The notes under the pieces are model-generated. The model worked only from the letters and a program-made list of their open reading frames with translations. It searched no databases and had not been told where the DNA came from. The translations under genes were made by a program, and so were the position numbers. Positions 36,701-43,538 of a stretch of 64,000 nucleotides of DNA are shown here, piece by piece; positions within the stretch are counted from its first letter, which is position 1, and each line of letters begins with the position of its first letter. Source of the DNA: Macrotrachela quadricornifera (taxonomy: Eukaryota; Rotifera; Eurotatoria; Philodinida; Philodinidae); contig JAJEKB010020803.1 of the NCBI GenBank assembly GCA_022393335.1, forward strand, positions 915,516 through 979,515, in the 5' to 3' direction.

Positions 36701-37330
36701 CCTTCGGTCAACCCTTCTCAGAAATCGAGGATTTGCCCAAAAGACCCTCCCTGGACCGAGAATATCGAGTTACAAATGTTGACCAACCGATAGTGCCATT
36801 CGATCCCCCGACCTTGATTACTCTGGTCAGATTGTGTAGACAACTTATAAACGTTTTTTTCACTTGGATGCTTGTTTGACCTGAACATTTTTTGACCTCC
36901 ACAAACAAACACACACACAAACCTTTTTTTCGTATGACCCTCCTTACAGTCGAGGGAATATGATTGCAAATTGTGATTTATAATTTTTTTTGCTTTGATG
37001 AAATGTCTTAGAGAATTTGTTAGGTAGTCATCCATCGAATCAATTGCTATTTTAAATTTTCAAGAATCTTTAGGACAACAACATAAACAAAATACTTTTC
37101 CGAGTATTTATTCACAACACTGCAATTAGATATAGACTAATACTTACCAGCGAAAAATAAGATGGTGTTTTCTGCTCTGGTATTTTGTCATCTTTTAATT
37201 TTTTGTAATTCCATCGAGCACGAAGTCGAGCGAATAGTCCATTGTTTCCACCATCACTAGAAGCCGCTCCGGGAGGGATCGATCCATAGTTGTCTCCATT
37301 ATTAACTGTTTTTAGCTTGATCTCTGCCAT
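3528..37330 (-). CDS. ABCB-family full ABC transporter (P-glycoprotein-like), 18 exons seen, 3' end beyond window
   Basis: This is a membrane ATP-driven efflux pump of the MDR/P-glycoprotein type. Exons in transcript order: 37330-37148, 28260-28041, 22406-22187, 22135-21964, 21909-21785, 17771-17600, 17089-16801, 13745-13606, 13551-13429, 11656-11476, 11421-11120, 9974-9816, 7412-7308, 7254-7093, 7043-6837, 6785-6653, 6612-6480, 3754-3528. All have GT-AG borders, and the phases carry through every junction without a stop, giving about 1084 codons. The layout is TMD1 (about 62-400), NBD1 (about 400-630), a linker (about 630-720), TMD2 (about 720-1010) and the NBD2 start. A typical family member has about 1280 residues, so the last 200 (NBD2 Walker A onward) should lie left of position 1. 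I chose the start MAEIK at 37330; an in-frame ATG ten codons upstream is the alternative. The reading frame looks intact and under selection despite very long repeat-filled introns. The orthologue cannot be set beyond ABCB. Confidence 0.88.
4092..5518. mobile_element. Non-autonomous hAT element, 1.43 kb
   Basis: The terminal inverted repeats begin TAGACATGCACCAGT and end with the exact complement, flanked by a perfect 8-bp target duplication ATATACAG (4084-4091 and 5519-5526), the length typical of hAT. Several GACTGGG/CCCAGTC motifs lie just inside both ends, like hAT subterminal repeats. The inside is AT-rich, and the open frame at 4264-4584 is low-complexity with no hAT transposase resemblance. 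It lies in ABCB intron 17 and is kin to the 251-bp element at 33870. Confidence 0.85.
5527..6479. other. ABCB intron 17, right part, no recognisable feature
   Basis: AT-rich intronic DNA. Short open frames at 5753-5944 and 6324-6635 have no recognisable content; the latter overlaps exon 17 antisense. Confidence 0.5.
6480..7412 (-). CDS. ABCB exons 13-17: TM8 to TM11-12 of TMD2
   Basis: Exon 13 (7412-7308) encodes TM8. Exon 14 (7254-7093) has the conserved loop [20 protein letters not shown] and [13 protein letters not shown]. Exon 15 (7043-6837) has TM9/TM10. Exon 16 (6785-6653) has the second coupling region with [19 protein letters not shown]. Exon 17 (6612-6480) has TM11. All introns are 40-53 nt. 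The exon 16/17 border (40-nt intron, acceptor ATCCCAG at 6613) and the exon 17 donor (TTTT|GTATGT) are chosen to keep phase and are the least certain in the gene. Confidence 0.8.
7497..8780. repeat. Fold-back element, about 480-bp arms
   Basis: The left arm (7497-7975) reappears as reverse complement at 8300-8780 with only scattered differences; the spacer is about 320 bp. The outer ends are CACATATTCTATTTGTCG and its complement. No transposase is seen. It lies in ABCB intron 12. A 66-codon open stretch (8677-8877) straddles and leaves the right end. Confidence 0.8.
8945..9479. mobile_element. Fold-back MITE, family A copy 1
   Basis: The ends ATGTCGGATTT and AAATCGGAGAT are flanked by TA. 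The arms are about 230 bp and nearly perfect, holding blocks such as CGACTGTTTGTTGAATAAC and TTTCGCCACTTGAAAGAGC. A second copy lies at 18855-19445. TA flanks suggest mobilisation by a Tc1/mariner-type transposase (inference). Confidence 0.85.
9816..9974 (-). CDS. ABCB exon 12: TMD2 entry, TM7
   Basis: It encodes 53 residues starting [20 protein letters not shown], then the hydrophobic TM7 with [11 protein letters not shown] and ITSLMFA. The acceptor is TTGTTCCAG|GATGG and the donor GCG|GTAATT. It begins and ends in phase 0. Confidence 0.82.
10014..10643. mobile_element. Fold-back MITE with TTAA/TA flanks and a third internal arm
   Basis: The ends are AGGGTGGCCCAGAAGTCC and GGACTTCTGGGTCACCCC, flanked by TTAA on both sides (also readable as TA). 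The left arm is 10017-10215 and the right inverted arm about 10440-10639. The middle (10250-10450) is a diverged direct repeat of the left arm. The termini resemble mariner ends. It lies in ABCB intron 11. Confidence 0.78.
11120..11656 (-). CDS. ABCB exons 10-11: NBD1 signature, Walker B, H-loop and linker
   Basis: Exon 10 (11656-11476) carries the signature LSGGEKQR, Walker B ILLLDE with the catalytic glutamate, and the D-loop SALD. Exon 11 (11421-11120) carries the switch histidine in MITHRLST, then GTHQELM and an acidic, Ser-rich linker with RRKSS, a likely basophilic-kinase site as in other P-glycoprotein linkers. I end exon 11 at a GAA|GTATGC donor, which joins exon 12 in phase. If this donor is skipped, the frame stops at TGA 11098-11096. 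Confidence 0.85.
11738..12701. repeat. Fold-back element, about 450-bp arms
   Basis: The ends AGGGTGTAACATAACCTT and its complement enclose near-perfect arms 11738-12185 and 12258-12701. The short loop contains GGATGCAGTTTTTCACGC (12212-12229), the motif shared with other fold-backs here. A G/C run (CGCCCCCCTC) lies near each end. It is in ABCB intron 9. Confidence 0.82.
12702..13428. other. ABCB intron 9, right part
   Basis: AT-rich intronic DNA. I see no gene or repeat structure. Confidence 0.5.
13429..13745 (-). CDS. ABCB exons 8-9: Walker A end, Q-loop, helical domain of NBD1
   Basis: Exon 8 (13745-13606) begins [18 protein letters not shown], finishing Walker A, and ends at the Q-loop VVGQEP. 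Exon 9 (13551-13429) reads [20 protein letters not shown] and continues to MSLPK. The intron between them is 54 nt. The key lysine and the Q-loop glutamine are present. Confidence 0.88.
13746..14580. other. ABCB intron 7, left part
   Basis: AT-rich DNA with two short open frames (13808-14008 plus, 14100-14312 minus) without recognisable content. No repeat structure found. Confidence 0.45.
14581..16207. repeat. Fold-back element with long arms and internal minisatellite
   Basis: Arm 14581-14935 pairs with 15862-16207; the outer ends are TAAAAGACGTTCC and GGAACGTCTCTTA. Each arm contains CATTCGATGGAGCTTGAC then CTCTACAAAACT. The inside (14936-15860) holds a run of about 13 C (15605-15619), then four copies of a TCACAGACCGTGAC motif at 15616-15780. 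It lies in ABCB intron 7. Confidence 0.8.
15605..15790. repeat. Imperfect tandem repeat with palindromic core TCACAGACCGTGA
   Basis: At least four copies of a unit built on CACAGACCGTGACNGACAGA, spaced about 40-70 bp, follow a poly-C tract. The spacing is irregular, so it is not a CRISPR array. Confidence 0.7.
16208..16800. other. ABCB intron 7, right part
   Basis: Non-coding AT-rich DNA with no distinct feature seen. Confidence 0.45.
16801..17771 (-). CDS. ABCB exons 6-7: TM5-TM6 and NBD1 N-terminus
   Basis: Exon 6 (17771-17600) has [20 protein letters not shown] and TM5. Exon 7 (17089-16801) has the end of TMD1, the RLWEFIDE linker, the A-loop region [10 protein letters not shown] and the first half of the Walker A loop (VVGISGS). 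The donor lies inside Walker A (TCAG|GTACAG) and exon 8 supplies GKST. A 510-nt intron separates the exons. That intron holds a diverged piece of the repeat core seen at 15535-15605, in inverse orientation. Confidence 0.86.
17100..17590. repeat. Repeat fragment in ABCB intron 6
   Basis: The stretch around 17495-17560 (TACTTCAACACTTC then TTTCAGATTGTGTTTCACA) matches the reverse complement of 15540-15605, including the neighbouring G-rich tract. It is probably a stray piece of the 14581-16207 repeat core. Confidence 0.55.
17846..18850. other. ABCB intron 5, left part
   Basis: AT-rich non-coding DNA. The short open frame at 18638-18880 has no recognisable content. Confidence 0.45.
18855..19445. 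mobile_element. Fold-back MITE, family A copy 2
   Basis: The ends ATGTCGGATTT and AAATCCGACAT are flanked by TA (18853-18854, 19446-19447). The arms match the 8945-9479 element, but this copy has extra bases between the arms. It lies in ABCB intron 5. Confidence 0.85.
19448..21784. other. ABCB intron 5, right part, with a small hairpin
   Basis: AT-rich DNA. A hairpin lies at about 20190-20303: GTTAC, GGAAACTCTTTT and CGG are answered by CC, AAAAGAGTTTCC and GTAAC, like a tiny MITE. The remaining open frames (19470-19703, 19973-20182, 20502-20696) show no recognisable family. Confidence 0.5.
21785..22406 (-). CDS. ABCB exons 3-5: TM2 to TM4 of TMD1
   Basis: Exon 3 (22406-22187) encodes TM2 and the conserved intracellular block [20 protein letters not shown] followed by [17 protein letters not shown], the coupling-helix region. 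Exon 4 (22135-21964) has [15 protein letters not shown] and TM3/TM4. Exon 5 (21909-21785) encodes the second intracellular loop, including [17 protein letters not shown]. The introns between them are only 51 and 54 nt. All phases agree (2, 0, 2). Confidence 0.87.
23008..24074 (+). pseudogene. tRNA-like gene split by a fold-back insertion
   Basis: The 5' half (23008-23058) begins GTCTCGA, with a D-arm GCTT to AAGC and an A-box-like TAGCTTAGTTGGTGAAGCG. Its anticodon arm is TCTGG, loop CTAGATA, then CTAGT, with two mismatches. The 3' half (24049-24074) has the T-arm CTGGG, TTCGACT, CCCAG and acceptor TTAAGAC, which pairs with GTCTCGA except for one mismatch and one wobble. The text resembles tRNA-Thr(AGT), but the anticodon position reads AGA. 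A fold-back with TA duplications sits in the variable region. This is a tRNA pseudogene or a tRNA-derived SINE head. Confidence 0.65.
23061..24046. mobile_element. Fold-back element inserted in the tRNA-like sequence
   Basis: The ends CTTAGGGCAT and ATGCCCTAAG are flanked by TA (23059-23060, 24047-24048). The arms are about 400 bp. The module GATGCAGCGTGAAAAGCTCT, followed by ACAA, occurs at 23335-23358, in altered form at about 23542, and inverted at about 23735-23760. No coding content. Confidence 0.8.
24152..24965. other. ABCB intron 2 interior
   Basis: AT-rich DNA without recognisable feature. Confidence 0.45.
24966..25180. mobile_element. Short fold-back MITE, 215 bp
   Basis: The ends TAGTCTGAACAATC and GATTGTTCAGACTA frame arms of about 60 bp containing TGTATTCATTTTCATTTC and its complement. 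TA-type termini. No coding capacity. Confidence 0.8.
25181..26955. other. ABCB intron 2 interior
   Basis: No gene recognised. A patch at 25800-25940 is less AT-rich, with several CG dinucleotides, but has no coding or promoter signature I can support. Confidence 0.45.
26956..27864. repeat. Fold-back with about 115-bp arms and long spacer
   Basis: The left arm (26956-27080) with TTATTGTAGATGATTTAAA and GGTAGTAGATAGAATGATA is mirrored at 27738-27864. The 660-bp spacer is AT-rich and non-coding. It lies in ABCB intron 2. Confidence 0.75.
27897..27917. repeat. (AT)n microsatellite
   Basis: About ten AT dinucleotides in a row. Confidence 0.9.
28041..28260 (-). CDS. ABCB exon 2: TM1 and first extracellular loop
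   Basis: It encodes [18 protein letters not shown] and continues through a hydrophobic TM1 ending near PYAFVLI, then an extracellular loop with NST and a cysteine before [10 protein letters not shown]. The NST sequon fits the glycosylated first loop of P-glycoproteins. The acceptor is TTATTTGTAG at 28261 and the donor is CCTCT|GTAAGT. The exon ends in phase 1, matching exon 3. Confidence 0.85.
28261..30283. other. ABCB intron 1, left part, with a diverged repeat module
   Basis: No gene recognised. Positions 29465-29585 are a diverged relative of 23305-23425: TTGTATTAC, CTCTACAATT and TTTTATTTTCAAAATGGAC occur in the same order and spacing. It is probably a relic of that fold-back family. Confidence 0.5.
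30461..31390 (-). pseudogene. Broken Tc1/mariner transposase, maT/DD37D-like
   Basis: Recognisable blocks in order are: helix-turn-helix [40 protein letters not shown] with the first Asp; [35 protein letters not shown] with the second Asp; then [15 protein letters not shown]. The stretch that should hold the third acidic motif after FIDKD is deleted with a frame change near 30600, and a stop lies near 30858. The right-hand remnant at 32487 keeps [13 protein letters not shown], so the original spacing fits about D37D. It is inactive. Confidence 0.8.
31397..31750. repeat. 70-bp minisatellite inside the composite element
   Basis: Unit starts at 31467, 31537, 31607 and 31677 are exactly 70 bp apart, plus a partial unit before them. 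The unit begins ATACCGGATGCCCGGAGC and includes AAATTACAGGGTGTTCGTAA. An inverted partial copy lies at about 32090-32290. Confidence 0.88.
32487..32692 (+). pseudogene. C-terminal remnant of the same maT-like transposase, opposite strand
   Basis: It reads [20 protein letters not shown], then [20 protein letters not shown], a TGA, then [20 protein letters not shown]. It contains the C-terminal catalytic motif missing from the left copy. The rest of the gene is absent on this side. Confidence 0.75.
32827..33861. other. ABCB intron 1 interior
   Basis: Non-coding. The text has loose internal similarity but no clean repeat unit, and I support no gene. Confidence 0.4.
33870..34120. mobile_element. 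hAT MITE, 251 bp
   Basis: The ends TAGGGATGCACCAGT and ACTGGTGCATCCCTA are flanked by a perfect 8-bp target duplication CTGAGGAT (33862-33869, 34121-34128). Subterminal GACTGGGTACCCAGTC motifs resemble those of the 4092-5518 element. It is largely palindromic with no coding content. Confidence 0.92.
34129..35870. other. ABCB intron 1 interior
   Basis: No gene recognised. Positions 35420-35520 are less AT-rich with many CG dinucleotides and contain CATATGCATATG. I see no coding block. Confidence 0.4.
35871..36970. repeat. Cluster of a dispersed low-complexity repeat
   Basis: Copies at about 35925-36020 and 36860-36965 share an (AAAC)n-like tract, then TTTTTTCGTATGACCCTCC (or a poly-C version, 35985-35998), then AGTCGAGGGAATAT. 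Positions 36650-36710 and 36770-36832 are a direct duplication (CAACTGATAGTGCCATT / CAACCGATAGTGCCATT) about 120 bp apart. A related copy lies at about 50370-50465. No coding. Confidence 0.6.
37148..37330 (-). CDS. ABCB exon 1: cytosolic N-terminus
   Basis: It encodes 61 residues from [10 protein letters not shown] to PSYFSL. This is a polar, charged cytosolic leader ending at the YFSL-FRYA junction typical just before TM1. The donor is CTG|GTAAGT. On the minus strand an acceptor-like TTGATTTTAG ends at 37345, 14 nt before the ATG. That suggests either a 5'UTR intron or a spliced-leader trans-splice site. The following intron is 8.9 kb, the longest of the gene. Confidence 0.8.
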
Positions 37331-38352
37331 GTCGATATTTATATCTAAAATCAACTTCAATGATGGTTTCTTGAAAAAAAATTACACTAATTTTGAAGCT
37401 TCTAGAATAGTCGATAATCGATCCAAGGTTACATATTATCTTTGTAATGCATAATATGCTTTTTTTAAATTCATACATCTGCATGATTGATGATTTTCCA
37501 AAACAGTTGTTCATAATTTGTCCTAGACTGGGAAGAAATTTTATCGTATTATTTCTTTAGCTGTGTAAACGATTGAGCAAATCATACCGTGATATATCAG
37601 TTGGAATATAAGGTGCCGGCAAAGCGAATTTCACGTAAATGTTTTTTTGCTTTTTCTTTACATCATTTGATAGAGTGCCATCTGCTGATCATGAAAAACT
37701 ACTTTTTAGCCTCAACAAATATCTTTTTGCGGTCGAAAAATATGAGAAACTTGATGGGACTCGTTTCTTTCAAAAAATATACAACTTTTTCAAAATGTGG
37801 AAAATTTTCTACTTTCTTCTTCTTGCAAGCTTGTGAGAATATTTTTTTCAGATTCAGCATCGAAAACTGAGTCGAGATCAGATGTTAAATCGACTACAAT
37901 TCCAAATATATTTTAATGGGGGTGCTTCGAATCGGGTCGGGTGCACTACGTATAGGTCGTTTTTGTAAACCTATCTAGTTTTTCTATGTAAACGATGAAG
38001 GCAAATATTTTATCTCATTCGACTCATCATATCCCCAATCATAAAAGTATATATTGCGTTTTTTCTCTTTTCTATCCTTTGTCAAGGAAAATCGTTTCTA
38101 CTGTATGATACGAAAAAGGGGGAGGTCATTTTTACATAAAGTTTTTGTTTTTTATTCAAATCAAGCGAAAATTTGTTCGTATAGGTAAAAACACATAACA
38201 AATCAAATGGACATACTTCCAGATCTCTAGAACACCTTCAAAAGGCCTCTGGAAAACTTTTTCTAAAAAAACGATAGTATAACGATATGTGTTAATAGCA
38301 CCTGCTTTTGTTTTAGATAATATCGTTTTCAGCTCAACTGAATTAGTTTCTT

Positions 38353-40902
38353 ATGCGTAAACTAAATAAGCGAAGAAGTTACTTACAAAATTTATCAACT
38401 CGTCGATGGTCAAATACGAAGAATTCGGATCCAATTGAGTCATCAAGTGATGAGTATTGTATGGATACTGATGATCATCTGGAATTAAATTTTAGTGAAA
38501 AACTTTTGTTAACCGACATTGGTGATCTTGCTGAAATGTGTAAGCCCAAATGTGACACGAAATATCTTAGTACTTTGCTTTACATGTTATTACGTTTCTT
38601 CGACATTAAGTGGGAAGATCTCGACGAATATTTGAAAAAAATTTTGGTTTTGTGACCGCGCAAACTTCTCATAAATGGGCAACGGTATTTATTAAATGAG
38701 ATTATGAAGAGCTTTCAAATGATTTACGTGGTGGGAAACAAACTGGTTCTTTTTATGATATTTTTCCAGAGATCGAAGCAGATGCGAAAGCATTTGTTGT
38801 TCAAGTATGTTCACAAAAGTCAGGAGAATCCAAGGCTTTGGATTTAGCTCAGTTTATTGATGAAAAGTATTATGAATTGGCAGGATTTAAAATACAAATC
38901 GGCGATGATTTCATAAGATTAAAAAGAAGTTGTCGTTTAGATCATCGTAGATAGTGAGCTAAATTCGAAGCCAACTCACAACGTTCATATTTTAAAGGTC
39001 ACGAAAGAGATGATGTGGTGAAACATCGTAATGAATTTATTGGTTATTTTTTAACACATAAAGACTATTACTACAGAATTACTGATGGTGAAACGCCTAT
39101 GTAGAATTTTCCGACTCAAAATCCTAATAGAATACTTATGTGTAAGTGAAGCATTTCGAATTTTTCAGATACTATTTTATTGTTCTTGTTTTCACTTTTG
39201 TGTTATCTAGTTCATGATGAATCAACCTTTAGAAGTGGTGAAATTAGTCCAAAACGATGGTTCTTCCAAGAAAGTACACCGTTTTTTTCAAAGAGCCGTG
39301 GTCGTAGTCATATGATTTCGGACTTTATTGTTCAACATTCTAGTGGACCATTTTTTGAACTTATGAGGGAACCACCCGAGGTGTCATCCTTCGTTTTTTT
39401 CTCGTTCATATCGCATTTGATAGAATATAACTAGATAGTAAAAACCCTAAAGGGATTTCTGCCCATGCCTTGTCTTTTAAAAACTACAGCTACTTTTCTA
39501 TTTTGTGCTTTATATATATTTTCAAAAAGGTCGTAGGGGACCTCAAGGTTTGAAAAAGTGTATTTTCGAATTTTGACCTGGAACTTTGTATACGTGGAGA
39601 TCTCGTATAGACTAGTTCTTATGAAAAGTCTTAGGACTTTTTAGCAAGGTAGCATTCACGTATAGAACTTTATAGATACACGCCCTTTCTCATAAATACC
39701 ATCTGTTGGTATAAATTTAGAACGGTTCATTTTTCGAAAATAGCTTAATGAAAACTTCGGAAACTTTTCATAAGAACTAGTCTATACGAGATCTCCACGT
39801 ATACAAAGTTCGAGGTCAAAATTTGAAAATACACTTTTTCAAACCTTGAGGTCCCCTACGACCTTTTTGAAAATATATATAAAGCACAAAATAGAAAAGT
39901 AGCTGTAGTTTTTAAAAGACAAGGCATGGGTAGAAATCCCTTTAGGGTTTTTACTATCTAGTTATATTCTATCAAATGCGATATGAACGAGAAAAAAAAC
40001 GAAGGATGACACCTCGGGTGGTTCCCTCTTTGGTGAAAATGAATAGAAACAAGCTATTAAAAAACATAAATCATTAAGTGCTGATCGTGATGTTAAGTAT
40101 CTTGAACGAACAGCAACAGCTAGTATCAATATTGGAACAGACCCATATTTTGATAATGATACGATCCTGGAACAGTTTGAAAGAGTATTTCAAATGCTGG
40201 ACTTCAAACAAAACTATAAGGGTAATTAGATAGAAATCATTGTCGACAACGCAAGAACTCACACTACTAAAGCATATTCATTACTAGAATTTGCTAAAGG
40301 TATTGGTCATCGGTATCTGGTCGAACAAATCGAATATGTCGATGACAATGGTGTGACAAAAGTTATTGATTGCTATTTTAGACACGAACCATACAAAGAT
40401 TAATCAAAAGGTTTAGTTGAACTAGCTGAGTAATTAGGTGTACAATAACCAGCTAAGGCTCTATTAGATGAAATTCGTAAATTACTTGCCGAATATCGAG
40501 CTTTTAAAAACGTTAGTGAACATCGTTCCATATTTTGAAATATATTTCATCCTCTATAATTTACTCTATTATATATGTTACAAAACTTGAGATGTTGGCG
40601 AGAGAATATAATGTTAAGATTATATTAGTCCTAAATATCATTGCGAACTAAATGCCATTGAAGGTCTTAGGTGAAAACAAAAAGCATATGTTCGTTCACG
40701 TACCGATCAAACTTTCGATAAAATGATAAAACTAATATCGGATTCCTGTATAAATTTTGTCGGACGAAAAATCGCATTGGAATTATTTCGACGTTTTTGG
40801 CGTTCAATTGAAGCATATCGTCAAGGTCAAACATATGCTGATGCATTAAAACTATTTTTTGTCATCTCTGTAAAACAACAATTCAATCACATAGTAAAAT
40901 AA
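38353..40902 (+). pseudogene. DDE transposase of the long-TIR element, broken
   Basis: The N-terminus MRKLNKRRSYLQNLSTRRWS is open to a stop at 38655. Fragments then continue in order: FYDIFPEIEADAKAFVVQ, KALDLAQFIDEKYYELAG, HKDYYYRITDGETPM, FHDESTFRSGEISPKRWFF (first Asp), YLERTATASINIGTDPYFDN, EIIVDNARTHTTKAYSLL (second Asp), YHCELNAIEG (Glu), LISDSCINFVGRKIALELF, and RRFWRSIEAYRQGQTYADAL to a TAA. A GT-AG intron at 39142-39210 joins ILM to FHDES in frame. Several stops, frameshifts and the MITE at 39365-40028 disable it. I recognise the family as a DDE transposase seen in several eukaryotes but cannot name its superfamily with certainty. Confidence 0.8.
39365..40028. mobile_element. Fold-back MITE, GAGGGAAC family, nested in transposase
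   Basis: The ends GAGGGAACCACCCGAGG and CCTCGGGTGGTTCCCTC frame arms of about 300 bp. It interrupts the transposase between FFEL and the KYLERTATAS block. A diverged relative lies at 46936-47569. Confidence 0.85.
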
Positions 40903-41739
40903 CAAATACAAACATAGACAAATACTAATCAAAACTTTTACGTATATGAACACTTTTATTCTGCATGTACACCTTTGTATTATATAGACAAGCATGCAAA
41001 CCAGTGAATAAGCATGAAAAATTAATCAGTTCCTGTATTAAAAATGATTAAATCCTAATCAGAATAACAAAACTATCGTTTTTCCAGAAAAAGTTTTCCA
41101 GAGGCCTTTTGAAGGTGTTCTAGAGATCTGGAAGTATGTCCATTTGATTTGTTATGAGTTTTTACCTATACGAACAAATTTTCGCTTGATTTGAATAAAA
41201 AACAAAAACTTTATGTAAAAATGACCTTCCCCTTTTTCGTATCATACAGTAAAAACGTTTTTCTTGACAAAGGAAAGAAAAGAGAAAAAACGCGATACAT
41301 ACTTTTATGATTGGGGATATGATGAGTCGAATGAGATAAAATATTTACCTCCATCGTTTACATAGAAAAACTAGATAGGTTTACAAAAACGACCTATACG
41401 TAGTGCACCCGACCCGATTCGAAGCACCCCCATTAAAATATATTTGGAATTGTAGTCGATTTAACATCTGATCTCGACTCAGTTTTCGATGCTGAATCTG
41501 AAAAAAATATTCTCACAAGCTTGCAAGAAGAAGAAAGTAGAAAATTTTCCACATTTTGAAAAAGTTGTATATTTTTTGAAAGAAACGAGTCCCTTCAAGT
41601 TTCTCATATTTTCGACCGGAAAAAGATACTTGTTGAGGCTAAAAGTAGTTTTTCATGATCGGCAGATGGTACTCTATAAAATAATGTAAAGAAAAAGCAA
41701 AAAAATATTACTTGACGTCTGAATTTCTCGCACCTTATA

Positions 41740-43193
41740 ATATTTCTTCGTTTGCACATTAAACTGCCTACTATCGACACTGAATACGACGAATGTTTAT
41801 TCATGTAGAACACATCACATACACCATTTGTCTTCAAACGATAGAAAGGATCAATATTACCACATGATATTGGATAAGGTTATTGCCTACGGAAAGAAAG
41901 AAACGCAATCAACAAAAGAATGAGTTACAAAATACTGATCACAAGAAGGTAACCAATCATTACCCAGCTTAAAGGTTATGATTCATTTAATATACTACGA
42001 AATATGTTTTTTGTGCAAACATCTTACCATTTACTCACTCCTAATCAAAATATCAAGAAAAACCTGTTACAGAAGATCTATTTTTTCTCAAAACACTTCA
42101 ACAATATGTATCGATAATTGTTACAACAATATAGAATGGTGCATGAATGAATGCACAAAGCTTTTAGTTATTCCAAAATTAAAACATTGTAACTCTACTA
42201 TGTATATTAATAAGAATTTAACCGCCTACAGATTATTAGGTAAGAGTTTCGCATTTATTTACGTATTTTCCATTATCACAATGGAGATTTTTTCGACCAT
42301 CTAAATTACTGGAACATATCGAGTACTGTGATGTAGTAATCTTGTATTTCAACACATACAATGTAAACATAGAGATAAGAACGGACATATCTTCAAAATA
42401 GATTGTTTGAACTTCAAGAGCATCATTAAATACGTGAACAAGTCTATTCAATAAACTGAAGAAGCCTAGTACATAATCCTACTTTGTCTATAATATTAGT
42501 TCAATATAAAGTAAGCGTTCTCTGAATAGAAATTTACCATAATGCGGAATTTCAATCGAAACATGAATGAAGCTTTAAAGCAAGCTACCACCATAACTTT
42601 TATTAAAATCACCAAAATTCCAACTAACTATTTCCATTTCGAAATACTTATCAGTGATCCAAAAGACTGAAACTTTGTCTTCAACAATAAAGAGATTAAG
42701 GTTTTTAGGGTAAGAGGTTCCAAAGATTTCGATGCTATTATTCATTTACTAAGAAATCAGACAAATATGACAAAACACACATGTTCAGCACGTTCTGGGA
42801 TAAGATACTCGTCCATTCGGCGTCTTTAATAATCATATGCATGAATGGAGAAGCTCACTTTAAAATAAGCGAACACAGAAAACATAACGGGTGTGGTATA
42901 AAGAATGAGCTCGTCCACATTTTTCAAATATTTCCCTTATTCTTCAATGTGAAGAATCGCGGTCGATCTTAAAATATTTCTTTTTCAATTCTCTACAAAC
43001 ATAGGTATTTTTAATGTAACCAGATATTGTCCATCATTTTGTGATACACTAGAGAAACAAGAGATTCACAACACACAATTTTCTCGAATGACATCTAGTT
43101 GGTTTGAATGAAAAGCTCATTTGAATTGATAGAAAATGCCGGTTTCCAATGTGACAAGAGCGAAGCCGATCAATTGTATCTGCTCATTGCAGA
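41740..43193. other. Intergenic, with a possible decayed exon
   Basis: Minus strand 41870-41760 has an open stretch reading PYPISCGNIDPFYRLKTNGV and then DVFYMNKHSSYSVS. It looks protein-like but matches no family I know. The rest (42000-43190) is AT-rich with short meaningless frames. Confidence 0.35.
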
Positions 43194-43424
43194 CTAACCA
43201 TCTGGTAGATGATAGAAGAGGTGGAACCGAATTTTCAGTAAAGCTATATTGCTTCCTATGGGACGGTTTGTATAGTGTGGATTAATAAAGTGGGATTTTG
43301 GAAGTTGCACGGTACCTGGTGTTTGATCTTGTAGAAATTCTCCTAAAAACCACATATGGTCACTTACTGCTTTGCTCAACATGAAATATAAGCTTCTTGA
43401 GTAATGCACGACTACGGTAGCCAA
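43194..43424 (-). CDS. Uncertain open frame, possible gene remnant
   Basis: This 76-codon frame contains VVHYSRSLYFMLSKAVSDHM, followed by a Pro/His-rich end. It lies downstream, in transcript sense, of the decayed glycosidase-like fragment on the same strand and could be part of it, but I recognise no domain. It may be chance. Confidence 0.25.
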   Translation of the reverse strand: MATVVVHYSRSLYFMLSKAVSDHMWFLGEFLQDQTPGTVQLPKSHFINPHYTNRPIGSNIALLKIRFHLFYHLPDG

Positions 43425-43538
43425 GGCGTTGAATAATCCGACGGCTCAAATCAAAGATGTTCGGTAGTCAACACAAAACACTTATCGGAAAACAAAGTGA
43501 GACTATTATTCCAACACTATTGTTGAGTACAATGATGC

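Larger units (their letters stand above)
37607..41739. mobile_element. 4.1 kb DNA transposon with about 670-bp inverted terminal repeats
   Basis: The arms 37607-38278 and 41072-41739 are near-perfect inverted repeats with ends TATAAGGTGC and GCACCTTATA. The inside contains a broken DDE transposase (38353-40902) carrying its own intron and a nested MITE (39365-40028). It lies just upstream of ABCB exon 1. Confidence 0.85.

Noticed and set aside
42236..42972. Short frames between 41978 and 42972
   Set aside because: AT-rich chance frames without recognisable protein pattern.
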